From [Clostridium] hylemonae DSM 15053 (lineage in GTDB: Bacteria; Bacillota; Clostridia; Lachnospirales; Lachnospiraceae): a stretch of 64,000 nucleotides of DNA. The number at the start of each line of letters is the position of its first letter. Position 1 is the first letter of the stretch. This document shows, in pieces, positions 36,112 to 44,794 of the stretch. Position numbers and translations under genes: made by a program. The stretch lies in NCBI RefSeq assembly GCF_008281175.1, contig NZ_CP036524.1:310001-374000 (forward strand). The letters are read 5' to 3'. The notes under the pieces are model-generated. The model was given only the letters and a program-made list of their open reading frames with translations. It ran no database searches and was not told the origin of the DNA.

Positions 36112-37353
36112 TTATGCGGTTTTCTGTGCGTTTTCTTTTTTGACGATGCGGCTCAGGATGAAGGTGATGATGGCGCAGAGGACTGCGGCTATCATCGCGT
36201 AGGCCCATGTCATGTTGTAGCCGGTCCTGCCGTAGTTGTCCATCCAGCTTCCGACTAAGGTGTACATGAAGATGTCAGGTGTATATCCCAGGCAGGAGGC
36301 AATGCCTGACACACGTCCGCTCATGTTGATAGGGATTCCGGCGTCGTCGTGTACTGCAAAGTATTGGCTTCTTACAGCGTAGATGAAGAACAGGCCTACG
36401 AAGAAGTTGGCTACTACCATAACGCAGAGAGAAGCTTTGGACGGCATTACGATGAAGAGGCCGAAAGATAAAGCGAGGCCGATACATCCGCCGATGATGA
36501 CTTTAAACCGGGACTTCATTTTATCGGCCAGGAAGCCTCCGACAATACCGCCGGCGCCCTGGATCAGGTAGCGGACACCGCCGAGTGTTGCGGCTGAAGC
36601 GGCGGATAATCCGTAGAACTGCTGTGCAAATGTGGTCGCATACGCGATCAGTCCGTATACACTGTAGGCAGTGAAAACAATTGCTACGAGCAGCCAGACT
36701 CTGGGAATGAGCAGGGCCTTGAACATTCCTTTTGTGATTTCTGCCAAAGATTCTGAGTTTTCTTCCTTTTTTGTGTCCTCGATAAAGATAAAGTTGAGGA
36801 TACCTATTATAATGACTACGATAGAGCATACTTTGATAGCCGCTGACGCGCCTGCAACTTCATCGGCAAAACGTGTAAATGCGGCTGTCATACCAAACAC
36901 GAGCAGTGCGTTCATGATACCGCGGAGACCTTCCTGCAGGCCGAACAGACGTCCCTGCTCTTCGTCGGTACCGAGCATACGCGTTGCCTTGATGCAGGCA
37001 GACCAGTATGTAATGATAGTAGAGATACCCATAAGTACAAAGATCACGCGGCTTATGGTATAGCCGGGGAAGGTGGAGAACCAAAGTCCCAGGATACCTG
37101 TCGCGATGAAGGAAAAGGTAAGCAGTTTCCTTGCCGAGAACTTATCGGCGATAATACCTCCTATGAAATAAGAGAAAAGTGACATTGTTGCATATCCGGA
37201 TGATAAGAGTCCCATCTGTGCATTGGAAAGATTCATGGCATTCTGAATCGGCACATAGAAGGTCTCACGGATGTACGGTAATTGAAAAATGATTCCGGCA
37301 CCTGTCGCAAGAAGAAGCAGGGTACCATACTTTTTAACAAAAGCTTTGTTCAT
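36112..37353 (-). CDS. MFS transporter
   Basis: A 413-residue major facilitator with 12 predicted helices. The loop between helices 2 and 3 has GGIIADKFSARK (the family G-x3-D-R/K motif), and the matching loop in the second half is GGFLADKMKSRFK. The order of short loops fits a sugar-acid/phosphate-ester or organic-anion carrier, but the substrate cannot be told. It is divergent from the FAD-oxidase operon and has its own promoter and an attenuator leader of the same type, so it is predicted to be co-regulated and to import the substrate or export a product. GGAGG lies 8 bases before the ATG. Confidence 0.9.
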   Translation of the reverse strand: MNKAFVKKYGTLLLLATGAGIIFQLPYIRETFYVPIQNAMNLSNAQMGLLSSGYATMSLFSYFIGGIIADKFSARKLLTFSFIATGILGLWFSTFPGYTISRVIFVLMGISTIITYWSACIKATRMLGTDEEQGRLFGLQEGLRGIMNALLVFGMTAAFTRFADEVAGASAAIKVCSIVVIIIGILNFIFIEDTKKEENSESLAEITKGMFKALLIPRVWLLVAIVFTAYSVYGLIAYATTFAQQFYGLSAASAATLGGVRYLIQGAGGIVGGFLADKMKSRFKVIIGGCIGLALSFGLFIVMPSKASLCVMVVANFFVGLFFIYAVRSQYFAVHDDAGIPINMSGRVSGIASCLGYTPDIFMYTLVGSWMDNYGRTGYNMTWAYAMIAAVLCAIITFILSRIVKKENAQKTA

Positions 37354-37429
37354 GATTTCGCCTCCAGATCAACTATAATAATATTGGTGGTACAGACGCT
37401 GCAGCCGCCGTACCTGTTATTAATGTAAC

Positions 37430-37486
37430 AAAAAAAGAGAAAAGTAATGCCAGGGTGGCGTTACTTCTCTCTTCACTCTTTGTAAC
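37430..37486 (-). promoter_or_regulatory. Leader attenuator A, before the MFS gene
   Basis: On the minus strand the leader reads GTTAC, AAAGAG, TGA, AGAGA, A, GTAAC (37486 down to 37460) and then forms a terminator: AGAGAAGTAACGCC pairs with GGCATTACTTTTCTCT, followed by seven T (37430-37436). GTAAC is needed both for the arch with GTTAC and for the terminator stem, so the two structures exclude each other. Same design as 37636-37713 and 47950-48018. Confidence 0.78.
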
Positions 37487-37494
37487 TAACTCGA

Positions 37495-37523
37495 ATAATA
37501 AAATAATTGTGAAAAAAAGTCAA
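37495..37523 (-). promoter_or_regulatory. Promoter of the MFS gene
   Basis: Minus strand TTGACT (37518-37523) and TATTAT (37495-37500), spacer 17. Transcription would start just before the GTTAC box. Confidence 0.65.
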
Positions 37524-37598
37524 TCACTAAAAGACAAAAAAACGAAATATAAACATTGTGCACAAAAAGCCGGATATAATAATATGAAAAATAAACAA

Positions 37599-37628
37599 TT
37601 GACAACTCCCGGCATATGGTTTTATACT
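37599..37628 (+). promoter_or_regulatory. Promoter of the FAD-oxidase/Etf operon
   Basis: TTGACA at 37599-37604 and TATACT at 37623-37628 (18-base spacer). Expected start about 8 bases before the GTTAC box. Confidence 0.7.
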
Positions 37629-37635
37629 ATATGCA

Positions 37636-37713
37636 GTTACCGAAAGAGATTTTCAGAGAAAAGTAACCAACGTGGCAGGCGTACTGCCCGTGTTGTGTTG
37701 CTTTTCTTTTTTT
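37636..37713 (+). promoter_or_regulatory. Leader attenuator B, before the FAD-oxidase operon
   Basis: GTTAC (37636-37640), AAAGAG, AGAGA and GTAAC (37663-37667) form the arch. The overlapping terminator has AGAAAAGTAAC pairing with GTTGCTTTTCT, an inner GGCAG/CTGCC hairpin and seven T at 37707-37713. The coding region starts 95 bases later, so transcripts must pass this terminator for the operon to be expressed. Confidence 0.82.
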
Positions 37714-37808
37714 GCGTTTACGGAACTTTGCACCGTGTTGCGCTTCCTTATCTCTTTCAGTGAGGTATCAAAGAAAAAACGTGTTAATAGTGAAAGGAGT
37801 CCAGAGTC

Positions 37809-39266
37809 ATGGCAATTATTTCAAGAGAACAAATCGTAGAAGGGTTAGTTGACATTCTTGGCAGCGAGCAGGTCGTAACAGACGAACAGGTATTAAAGGA
37901 GAGCAGTCTCGACAGATACAGAAAATATGAGCAGGTATGTGAAGTGTACACACAGCCGATACCGGCAGCGGTAGTATATGTAAAGAGCGCGGAGGAAGTA
38001 TCCGAGGTGCTTCAGTTCGCCAATGATAATGAGATCAATGTAGTACCGAGAACAGGACAGTCTGCGATCGAAGGAGGTCTTGAGACAGCGCTTAAGGATT
38101 CCGTGGTTATCGATGGTTCTACTATGAATAAGGTGATCAAAGTGGATGAGTACAACATGCAGGTTACATGCCAGTGCGGCGTACCGCTTCAGGAGCTGGA
38201 TGACATGCTCAGAGAGAGAGGATATACGACAGGACATTCTCCGCAGTCCAAGCCTCTGGCTCAGATGGGAGGACTTGTAGCGACGAGAAGTATCGGACAG
38301 TTCTCAACGCTGTACGGCGGAATTGAGGACATGATCGTGGGACTTGAGGCAGTATTCCCGAACGGTAAGATCTGCAGGATCAAAAATGTGCCGAGACGTG
38401 CTGCAGGGCCTGACATCAGACATATTATCTGCGGAAATGAAGGAGCGCTCTGCTACATAACTGAAGTTACATTAAAGTTATTTAAATGGCAGCCGGAAAA
38501 CAACCGTTACATCGGATATATGCTGGATGATGAGTATATGAAGCTTGGATTTGACTGTCTGCGTGAAGTTATGGTAGCAGGATACAAACCTTCTTTTGCA
38601 AGACTCTATGACGCGGCAGACGCGCAGCAGCATTTCAGCGCATGGCTTCCGGAAGGAAAGGCTATCCTGATCTGGATGGCAGAAGGCCCTGCAAACATTA
38701 CGCCGGCAATTGAGGCAGGGATCAAAGAGATGATGTCCAAACATCCGGAGCTTGAAGAGGTTGACCCGAAACTCATTGAGAAATGGTACGGCGGACTGAA
38801 CTGGGGACCGGAGCAGATCGCAGAAGAAAAAGAAGAGATCAAAGCCACACAGAATATCGGTATCACGACAGAAGTATCAGGAAGCTGGGACAACATCTAT
38901 GATATCTATAAGACAGCATGTGACAGGATCATGGAAGAGGTTCCGGATATGACTCTCATGGGCGGACATTCTTCACACAGCTACATCAACGGTACGAATA
39001 TGTATTTCGTATACTATTATAATATCGTAGACTGCGCGCCGGAAGAAGAGATCAACAAGTACCATGACAGAATCAACCAGATCATCTGCGAACAGGTTAT
39101 CAAATACGGCGGATCTATTGTTCACCACCACGGCCTCGGCAAAGCAAGAGCAAAATACGTGACACAGGAATACGGTTCTTCCTATTATATGCTCAAAACT
39201 TTGAAACAGGCGTTTGATCCAAACGGAATCATGAACATGGGAACATTGATCCCCCTCAGAAAATAA
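37809..39266 (+). CDS. FAD-linked oxidase, alkyl-DHAP-synthase-like
   Basis: A 485-residue flavoenzyme of the vanillyl-alcohol-oxidase fold. The FAD-binding PCMH domain covers about residues 45-230 (VPRTGQSA, then QMGGLVATRSIGQFSTLYGG) and the substrate cap the rest. A triple His, HHHGLG, at residues 439-444 matches the active-site HHH of alkylglycerone-phosphate synthases, and is not expected in ordinary GlcD-type lactate/glycolate dehydrogenases. With EtfB and EtfA genes directly behind (3-base gap), it probably oxidises a hydroxy compound and passes electrons to Etf. AAAGGAG precedes the ATG. Controlled by attenuator B. Confidence 0.82.
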   Translation: MAIISREQIVEGLVDILGSEQVVTDEQVLKESSLDRYRKYEQVCEVYTQPIPAAVVYVKSAEEVSEVLQFANDNEINVVPRTGQSAIEGGLETALKDSVVIDGSTMNKVIKVDEYNMQVTCQCGVPLQELDDMLRERGYTTGHSPQSKPLAQMGGLVATRSIGQFSTLYGGIEDMIVGLEAVFPNGKICRIKNVPRRAAGPDIRHIICGNEGALCYITEVTLKLFKWQPENNRYIGYMLDDEYMKLGFDCLREVMVAGYKPSFARLYDAADAQQHFSAWLPEGKAILIWMAEGPANITPAIEAGIKEMMSKHPELEEVDPKLIEKWYGGLNWGPEQIAEEKEEIKATQNIGITTEVSGSWDNIYDIYKTACDRIMEEVPDMTLMGGHSSHSYINGTNMYFVYYYNIVDCAPEEEINKYHDRINQIICEQVIKYGGSIVHHHGLGKARAKYVTQEYGSSYYMLKTLKQAFDPNGIMNMGTLIPLRK

Positions 39267-39269
39267 GCC

Positions 39270-40100
39270 ATGAAGATATTAGGGTGTTTTAAAATAGTAC
39301 CTGATCTGGATCTGATAGCTGAAGAAGACTGGACCGCAGATGACCGGCTTCGGGTAGATACAGGATACGCAAAACTTTTATGGAATTGTTTTGATGAAGG
39401 AGCACTGGAAATGATGTTAAAGCTTTCTGATTTATCAGAAGGCTTTGACGTCGTATATGAGCTGAACGCGCTCACCGTAGGCGGACGGCAGCATGAGACA
39501 TTTTTAAAGACGCTTTATGCACTGAAGTTTGAGCACGCGGTACGGGTCGAGGCGGACGGGGACACGGACATCCGTTTCTGTCCGGAAATTATTGCACAGA
39601 TAGTGGCGGATCACGTAAGACATAATGCGGCTCAGGATGTGGTAGTTATGGGTATCCAGAGTTCAGACGGCAGTAATATGAAGACGCCGCTCCTCCTGGC
39701 AGAAATGCTCGGGTGGCCGTGTATCACCCAGGTGACGGCGATGGAACCGGTGGATGAAGCGCATCTGAAGGTCACGAGCCAGGAAGATGGATGCACGGCG
39801 GTACAGACGGTTACGGTTCCGTGTGTTCTGGCGGCAGGGAACGCTCCTTCCGCCTATCTGAGGGTGCCTACGCTGAAAGACAAGATGAAGTTTGGCAAGA
39901 AGCCGGTCGAACATATAAGCCCGGACTGGGAAACTCTTTTGGGAAGTAAGGGGGGCGTCTCAGAGCCGGCTGTGGAACTTGTGGAATTGAAGCAGGTGGT
40001 AGAGAGCAGGGACACGGTGCTTATTGACGGAGATACTCCGGAAGAGAAGGCGGAGAAACTGTTTGAGACATATTTGAAAGAAAGGCTTGAAAAAGTATGA
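39270..40100 (+). CDS. Electron transfer flavoprotein beta subunit-like (module 1)
   Basis: A 276-residue EtfB-like protein, the smaller half of an electron transfer flavoprotein. The adenine-nucleotide-alpha-hydrolase-type fold shows in KILGCFKIVPD at the start, DVVVMGIQSSDGSN near residue 125 and the recognition segment PSAYLRVPTLKDKMKF near 195. The 3-base gap to the oxidase and the 4-base overlap (ATGA) with the next gene point to a tight complex. It is more divergent than the second EtfB of the island, with a longer C-terminal tail. Confidence 0.82.
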   Translation: MKILGCFKIVPDLDLIAEEDWTADDRLRVDTGYAKLLWNCFDEGALEMMLKLSDLSEGFDVVYELNALTVGGRQHETFLKTLYALKFEHAVRVEADGDTDIRFCPEIIAQIVADHVRHNAAQDVVVMGIQSSDGSNMKTPLLLAEMLGWPCITQVTAMEPVDEAHLKVTSQEDGCTAVQTVTVPCVLAAGNAPSAYLRVPTLKDKMKFGKKPVEHISPDWETLLGSKGGVSEPAVELVELKQVVESRDTVLIDGDTPEEKAEKLFETYLKERLEKV

Positions 40101-41029
40101 GATATCATTGTATCATAAATGCTCACTCGGAAGATATAAACCGGCAGCTGGAAGAGTTCTGTGCTTTTAAAAGGGCCTTCCTGTCAGAGTCAGAAGAAGG
40201 AGAAGCCTTTATCCTGTGCCGGGACATGTCAGATGCAGAGAAATTAAACGGACATGTTTCCAAAAGCGCGGCGGCCGTAACAGCCGGGGAATATTGCCCT
40301 GAGACGGTGCTTGCGGCATTGCACGGGGAGATCCTGCCGGAAGATCTCTATATCTTCGGGAGCGGATACAGCGGAACAGAACTGGCCGTACGCCTGGCCG
40401 AACGGGCCGGGGGCAGTTCCGTCACGGCTGTTCACAGCCTTGAGAAAAAAGAACGGCTGACAGTCCGGAAGATGGTGTATGCGAATCATATGGAAGGCGC
40501 GTTCTGTATGAGAAGAGGTCCATACTGCATATCTCTGGCAAAAGGAATGGACCGGCAGCAGCCGGAGAAAAAAGAATTCTGTGACTTCAGGGAGATCCAA
40601 TGTCCGCAGAAGTCCGGATTTGTGGTTTCAAGAGAGACATGCGCCGAAGAAACATCAGGCGGGCTTGGCGATGCGAACATCGTGATAGCTGCGGGCAGAG
40701 GTGTCAGAAATAAAGAGAATGCGGAGTTTCTGCAGAAATCGGCAGAAGCGCTCGGCGGCGAACTTGGAGTCAGCCGTCCGGCGGCCATGAATGCATGGGC
40801 TCCGATGAACAGGTTGATTGGTGTGTCAGGGGCAATGCTTAAGCCGGACATCTGCATCGCGGCAGGCGTATCCGGCGCCGCTGCATTTTACGCGGGAATA
40901 GAGAAGAGCAAGTTTATTGTAGCTATTAATACGGACGAACAGGCGCCGATCATGAAGAAGGCCGATGTGGCGGTGGCGGATGATTTTGTCCCGGTAATGA
41001 AAGCGTTGCGGAAACTTGCAGAAAAGTAA
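40097..41029 (+). CDS. Electron transfer flavoprotein alpha subunit-like (module 1)
   Basis: A 310-residue EtfA-like protein. The C-terminal FAD-binding domain is clear: GRGVRNKENAEFL, SRPAAMNAWAP, GVSGAMLKPDICIAAGVSGAAAFYAG-type stretch and VAINTDEQAPI near 270. The N-terminal half is poorly conserved. There is no N-terminal ferredoxin domain as in the EtfA of the Acetobacterium lactate dehydrogenase. It overlaps etfB by 4 bases. Together with the oxidase and EtfB it forms module 1. Confidence 0.85.
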   Translation: MRYHCIINAHSEDINRQLEEFCAFKRAFLSESEEGEAFILCRDMSDAEKLNGHVSKSAAAVTAGEYCPETVLAALHGEILPEDLYIFGSGYSGTELAVRLAERAGGSSVTAVHSLEKKERLTVRKMVYANHMEGAFCMRRGPYCISLAKGMDRQQPEKKEFCDFREIQCPQKSGFVVSRETCAEETSGGLGDANIVIAAGRGVRNKENAEFLQKSAEALGGELGVSRPAAMNAWAPMNRLIGVSGAMLKPDICIAAGVSGAAAFYAGIEKSKFIVAINTDEQAPIMKKADVAVADDFVPVMKALRKLAEK

Positions 41030-41047
41030 ACGACAGGGGATAGTTTT

Positions 41048-42490
41048 ATGAGACAATTGATATTTCCGATGAAAGAACAATATGAAGAGTTTTTGATCGA
41101 TGAGTCAAAGTTTTCCGGCTTTGCAGACAGCATTTCTTTTCCGGAAAGCGAAGAAGAGATACAGGAGGTGCTTCGCGCCGTGAACGGGGAGCGCTTACCT
41201 GTAACGATCCAGGGAGGGAAAACCGGAATTACCGGCGCGGCAGTACCTGAAGGGGGGCATGTCATGAACCTGTCCCGTATGAATAAGGTAAAAAGCAGTG
41301 TTCTTCTGGAAGACGGGACAGGGCGGATAACCGTAGAGCCCGGAATCAACCTGATGGACTTAAGCAGGGAGATCGCGGCCGCGTTCCGTAAAAATCCGCT
41401 GTTCTGGCCGCCGGACCCGACGGAGACTTCCGCCACGGCCGGCGGTATCGCGGCGACAAACGCCCAGGGTATCAGCCGGCTGTTGTATGGGCCCGCCAGA
41501 ACATATATTGAATCACTGAGACTGGTGAAAAGTGACGGACAGGTCATTACGGTGGAGAAAGGGCAGAAAATGACGCTTCCTTCCGGCCGTGTGATCGACC
41601 GGATAGACGCCGTACTTGGAAAAGAAGGCATCACAGGTGTTATGAGCGAGCTGACGCTGAAGCTGCTTCCAAAGCCGGCCGGCATATGGGGGATCGCTTT
41701 TTTCTTCGGTCAGACAAAAGAAGCCGGACGGTTTGTGGATATTCTGAGGCAGCATATGCCTGAGTGTGAGAACGCCGCGGTCGCCGCAGTCGAATATATC
41801 GACAGGACGTCTATGGATCTGATCGAAAAGCACAAAGGAGTCATGACGAAGATCAAAGAGCTCCCGGACATCAGTGAAGAGACGGAAGGGATGGTATACG
41901 TAGAGCTCCACGGTGAGGAAGATGAGATCGAGCTGCTGGCAGAGTCGCTCATGGAGACTGCCATGGTGTGCGGCAGCGATCCGGATGAAGCGTGGGCTGT
42001 CTCCGGTGAGACGGATGTGGAGAGGCTCCGCGCGTTCCGGCACGGGGCGGCAGAGACGGCCAATCTTTATATAGAAGAAGTCCGCCGGAACGACGAGCGC
42101 ATCACCAAGCTTGGAACAGACATGGTCATTTCCGACATGTCTTTTTCGGATACGCTCTGCAATATGACAGAGGAACTGAAGCAGGCCGGGCTGAAAGCAA
42201 GTATTTTCGGCCATGCCCTGGAGAACCATCTTCATGTGAATATACTGCCCGATGATCATGACGACTATGAAAAGGGGATCGCGCTCATAAGAAAGTGGGC
42301 GGCGCAAGTGAGGGAACGTCACGGACAGGTGACCGGGGAACACGGCATCGGAAAGCTGAAGCTCCGGATACTGGACGGACTTCTTTCCAAGCCGTATATC
42401 GAGCTCTGCACAGAACTGAAGGAAGAACTGGATGCCGGCTTTGTATGGAACAGAGGGAATATTATAGGCGGAAAGGCAGGGGGCGTATGA
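41048..42490 (+). CDS. FAD-linked oxidase, GlcD-like (module 2)
   Basis: A 480-residue flavoenzyme of the GlcD/D-lactate dehydrogenase type. The FAD domain starts near residue 30 (IQGGKTGITGAAVP, PDPTETSATAGGIAATNAQG). The C-terminal FAD-oxidase domain carries GHALENHLHVNI near 375 and the end motif TGEHGIGKLK with a single His pair rather than the HHH of module 1. It should oxidise a 2-hydroxy acid and pass electrons to the EtfBA pair behind it. It starts 18 bases after module 1 and its stop overlaps the next ATG (ATGA). Confidence 0.88.
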   Translation: MRQLIFPMKEQYEEFLIDESKFSGFADSISFPESEEEIQEVLRAVNGERLPVTIQGGKTGITGAAVPEGGHVMNLSRMNKVKSSVLLEDGTGRITVEPGINLMDLSREIAAAFRKNPLFWPPDPTETSATAGGIAATNAQGISRLLYGPARTYIESLRLVKSDGQVITVEKGQKMTLPSGRVIDRIDAVLGKEGITGVMSELTLKLLPKPAGIWGIAFFFGQTKEAGRFVDILRQHMPECENAAVAAVEYIDRTSMDLIEKHKGVMTKIKELPDISEETEGMVYVELHGEEDEIELLAESLMETAMVCGSDPDEAWAVSGETDVERLRAFRHGAAETANLYIEEVRRNDERITKLGTDMVISDMSFSDTLCNMTEELKQAGLKASIFGHALENHLHVNILPDDHDDYEKGIALIRKWAAQVRERHGQVTGEHGIGKLKLRILDGLLSKPYIELCTELKEELDAGFVWNRGNIIGGKAGGV

Positions 42491-43284
42491 GAATCGCTGT
42501 ATGTATGAAACAGGTGCCCGCCGCTTCTGAGGGAAATATGGACCCGGAGACGGGCGTACTTATCCGGACCGGCCTGGAGGCCATTGTAAATGTGTATGAT
42601 CTGGCGGCCCTGGAGGCCGCCCTTCAGTTGAAGGAGACATATGGAGCACAGATCCATGTGTTTACCATGGGGCCGGCAAAAGCGGAGCATGTGCTGCGGG
42701 AGGCGTTTGCCATGGGGGCGGATGAAGGATATCTTATCTGTGACAGGGCATTTGCAGGGGCGGATGTGCTCGCCACATCCTATACGCTTAAGCAGGCGAT
42801 CGGCTCTGTCGGAAAGTATGACCTGATCCTGTGCGGAAAGCAGACGACAGACGGAGATACTGCACAGGTGAGCGGCGCCCTGGCAAAATGGATGGACATT
42901 CTGCATGTGAGCTGGGTGACAGAAATATCAGAAATATCACAAAATACCGTTAAGATTTGTTATAATATGGATAACCGGGTTATATCGGCACAGGCAGAGC
43001 TGCCGTGCCTCCTGTCTGTTGAAAAGGATGCGTTTGTTCCGAGAATGCCCTCTCTGAAGCTTAAGATCAGCGGGAGAAAAAAGGAAATACATATGCTGGA
43101 TATGACATCTTTTGAGGACCGAAATGAAGAAAACTATGGTTTAAAAGGCTCTGCCACAAGAGTCCGCAGGATCTTTCCGCCGGAGCGCACGAAGAGGCGG
43201 GAACTTGTGAACGTAAGCAAAGAGAAAGCGGCAGAGTATATATGGAATATACTGAATACGGATGTACAGGAGGAGCGGGTATGA
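42487..43284 (+). CDS. etfB: Electron transfer flavoprotein beta subunit (module 2)
   Basis: A 265-residue EtfB. The start MRIAVCMKQVP, VFTMGP near 57, the DLILCGKQTTDGDTAQV nucleotide-binding stretch near 118 and the RMPSLKLK recognition loop near 190 are typical for the family, and more so than in the module 1 copy. The ATG at 42487 overlaps the oxidase stop; an upstream start inside the oxidase gene can be discarded. It overlaps etfA by 4 bases. Confidence 0.92.
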   Translation: MRIAVCMKQVPAASEGNMDPETGVLIRTGLEAIVNVYDLAALEAALQLKETYGAQIHVFTMGPAKAEHVLREAFAMGADEGYLICDRAFAGADVLATSYTLKQAIGSVGKYDLILCGKQTTDGDTAQVSGALAKWMDILHVSWVTEISEISQNTVKICYNMDNRVISAQAELPCLLSVEKDAFVPRMPSLKLKISGRKKEIHMLDMTSFEDRNEENYGLKGSATRVRRIFPPERTKRRELVNVSKEKAAEYIWNILNTDVQEERV

Positions 43285-44300
43285 GGCAGGCAGATACAGC
43301 AGCGTGGTCCGGAATTCTCGTATATCTGGAATGCAGGCGGGGAAAACTGCATCCCGTAGGGCGGGAGCTCATTGCAGAGGCGGCGCGGCTTTCGGCAAAG
43401 CTTGGAGGCAAAGTGTACGCGGCGGCTATTGGATGCGGTCTGGAAGATGTTCCCAAACAGCTCGCGGACTGTGCTTTGGATAAAATTTATCTATATGAGA
43501 CAGAAGAGGAGTACAGCCCTGTTTTATATGAAAAGATAATGACAGAATGTATATATGACATAAAACCATCTGTTGTACTTATCGGCGGAACTTATGAGGG
43601 ACGCGCTCTGGCGCCGCGTCTTGCGGTTGCCTTTGGGAGCGGACTTACGGCGGACTGTACAGCGCTTGACATAGACGAAGAGGACAACCTTGTACAGATC
43701 AGGCCTGCCTTTGGGGGCAATGTGATGGCCAGCATTGTGACACAGTTTACGAGGCCGCAGTTTGCGACAGTAAGGCCCGGCATTATGGAGGCGTTCTTTG
43801 GGGAAAACCCCGGCAGGGCAGAGATCGTAAGGAAGACAGTGCGGCCGGCGGACGATTCGTTCCGGATCCTGGATGTACAGGAGAAGGAGGCTTCCGGGGG
43901 GATAACGGACGCGCATGTACTCGTTGTGGCAGGCAGAGGTGTGAAGAAGAAAGAAGACCTTGCGATGCTTCGGGAACTTGCCGGGCTGCTCGGTGGGCAG
44001 CTGGCTTCAAGCCGCGCGCTTGTTGAGAAAGGGTGGATGCCGCCTGAGAGGCAGATAGGACTTTCGGGAAGCACAGTGAGTCCTGACTACATGATCACGT
44101 GCGGTGTATCCGGCACGGTCCAGTTTATGGCAGGCATGAGACACACAAAGAATATTATTGCGGTCAATACAGATCCCGACGCCAGGATATTTGAGATTGC
44201 CCATTATCCGGTGTGCGGGGACTTGTATGAGATAGTGCCGGAGCTGATCAAGAGGCTCGGGGCCGGGAAAGGTGATGGTTCTCCTGAGATTCATTTATAA
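43281..44300 (+). CDS. etfA: Electron transfer flavoprotein alpha subunit (module 2)
   Basis: A 339-residue EtfA. The N-terminal domain has VLIGGTYEGRALAPRLA near 108 and GNVMASIVTQFTRPQFATVRPG near 155. The C-terminal FAD domain has VVAGRGVKKKED, SRALVEKGWMP, GLSGSTVSPDYM-type and GVSGTVQFMAGM stretches, ending VAINTDPDARIF. AGGAGG precedes the ATG at 43281, which overlaps the etfB stop. No ferredoxin extension. It completes the second oxidase/EtfBA module. Confidence 0.93.
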   Translation: MRQADTAAWSGILVYLECRRGKLHPVGRELIAEAARLSAKLGGKVYAAAIGCGLEDVPKQLADCALDKIYLYETEEEYSPVLYEKIMTECIYDIKPSVVLIGGTYEGRALAPRLAVAFGSGLTADCTALDIDEEDNLVQIRPAFGGNVMASIVTQFTRPQFATVRPGIMEAFFGENPGRAEIVRKTVRPADDSFRILDVQEKEASGGITDAHVLVVAGRGVKKKEDLAMLRELAGLLGGQLASSRALVEKGWMPPERQIGLSGSTVSPDYMITCGVSGTVQFMAGMRHTKNIIAVNTDPDARIFEIAHYPVCGDLYEIVPELIKRLGAGKGDGSPEIHL

Positions 44301-44790
44301 ATTAGAACAAAAAGAGATCGAAGAAGCGCTTCTCGATCTGAACTGGCGCAGAGAAGGACGGTTTCGGACCGTCAATCTCTGGGTATTGAGTATCCTCGGT
44401 GTTCTCGTATTAACAGCATATATGAAGGATCCGGGACAGTTTTTTCTGTTTCTGCTTCTGCTGCTCATTATACTGCTGCTGTTTTATATGGCATACGGCG
44501 CTGTGTACAGCAGAAGGAGACGGGCGGGAAAGATGGCGGCCCGGGGCGGGGAATACCGGCTGGAGATCACAGAATCATGTATAATAGCGGGGGATAAAAA
44601 TGAGAAGATAAAGCTGTCCGGTAAGAAGCTTAAGTTTCTCTGTTCAGAGCATGTGATCGTCATCCGTGCGGACCGGGACGTATTTACGGTTCCGAGACGC
44701 ATAGTGAGTGAGGAAGAGTCCGGGGAACTGAAGAAAATTGCAGCGAAATATGGGTGCGGCTTTATAAATATAGTAATAAGAAAGGAGTGA
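44275..44790 (+). CDS. Small membrane protein, YcxB-like
   Basis: A 171-residue protein with two adjacent helices (about residues 35-75) and a soluble C-terminal domain of about 90 residues with alternating strands (EYRLEITESCIIAG, VFTVPRR). This is the layout of YcxB-type proteins of unknown function. It overlaps the end of etfA by 26 bases, so it belongs to the operon. ATG at 44275 is used; a GTG at 44272 is also possible. Why it sits inside a catabolic operon is unclear. Confidence 0.7.
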   Translation: MVLLRFIYKLEQKEIEEALLDLNWRREGRFRTVNLWVLSILGVLVLTAYMKDPGQFFLFLLLLLIILLLFYMAYGAVYSRRRRAGKMAARGGEYRLEITESCIIAGDKNEKIKLSGKKLKFLCSEHVIVIRADRDVFTVPRRIVSEEESGELKKIAAKYGCGFINIVIRKE

Positions 44791-44794
44791 CTGT

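Noticed and set aside
35738-36143. Frames of about 60-65 codons in the second palindromic element
   Set aside because: Palindrome-derived, without start signals or resemblance to proteins.
37430-37713. A T-box, guanine or other standard riboswitch in the divergent leader region
   Set aside because: No T-box sequence or known aptamer core is visible; the short purine boxes with overlapping terminator fit protein-dependent antitermination better.
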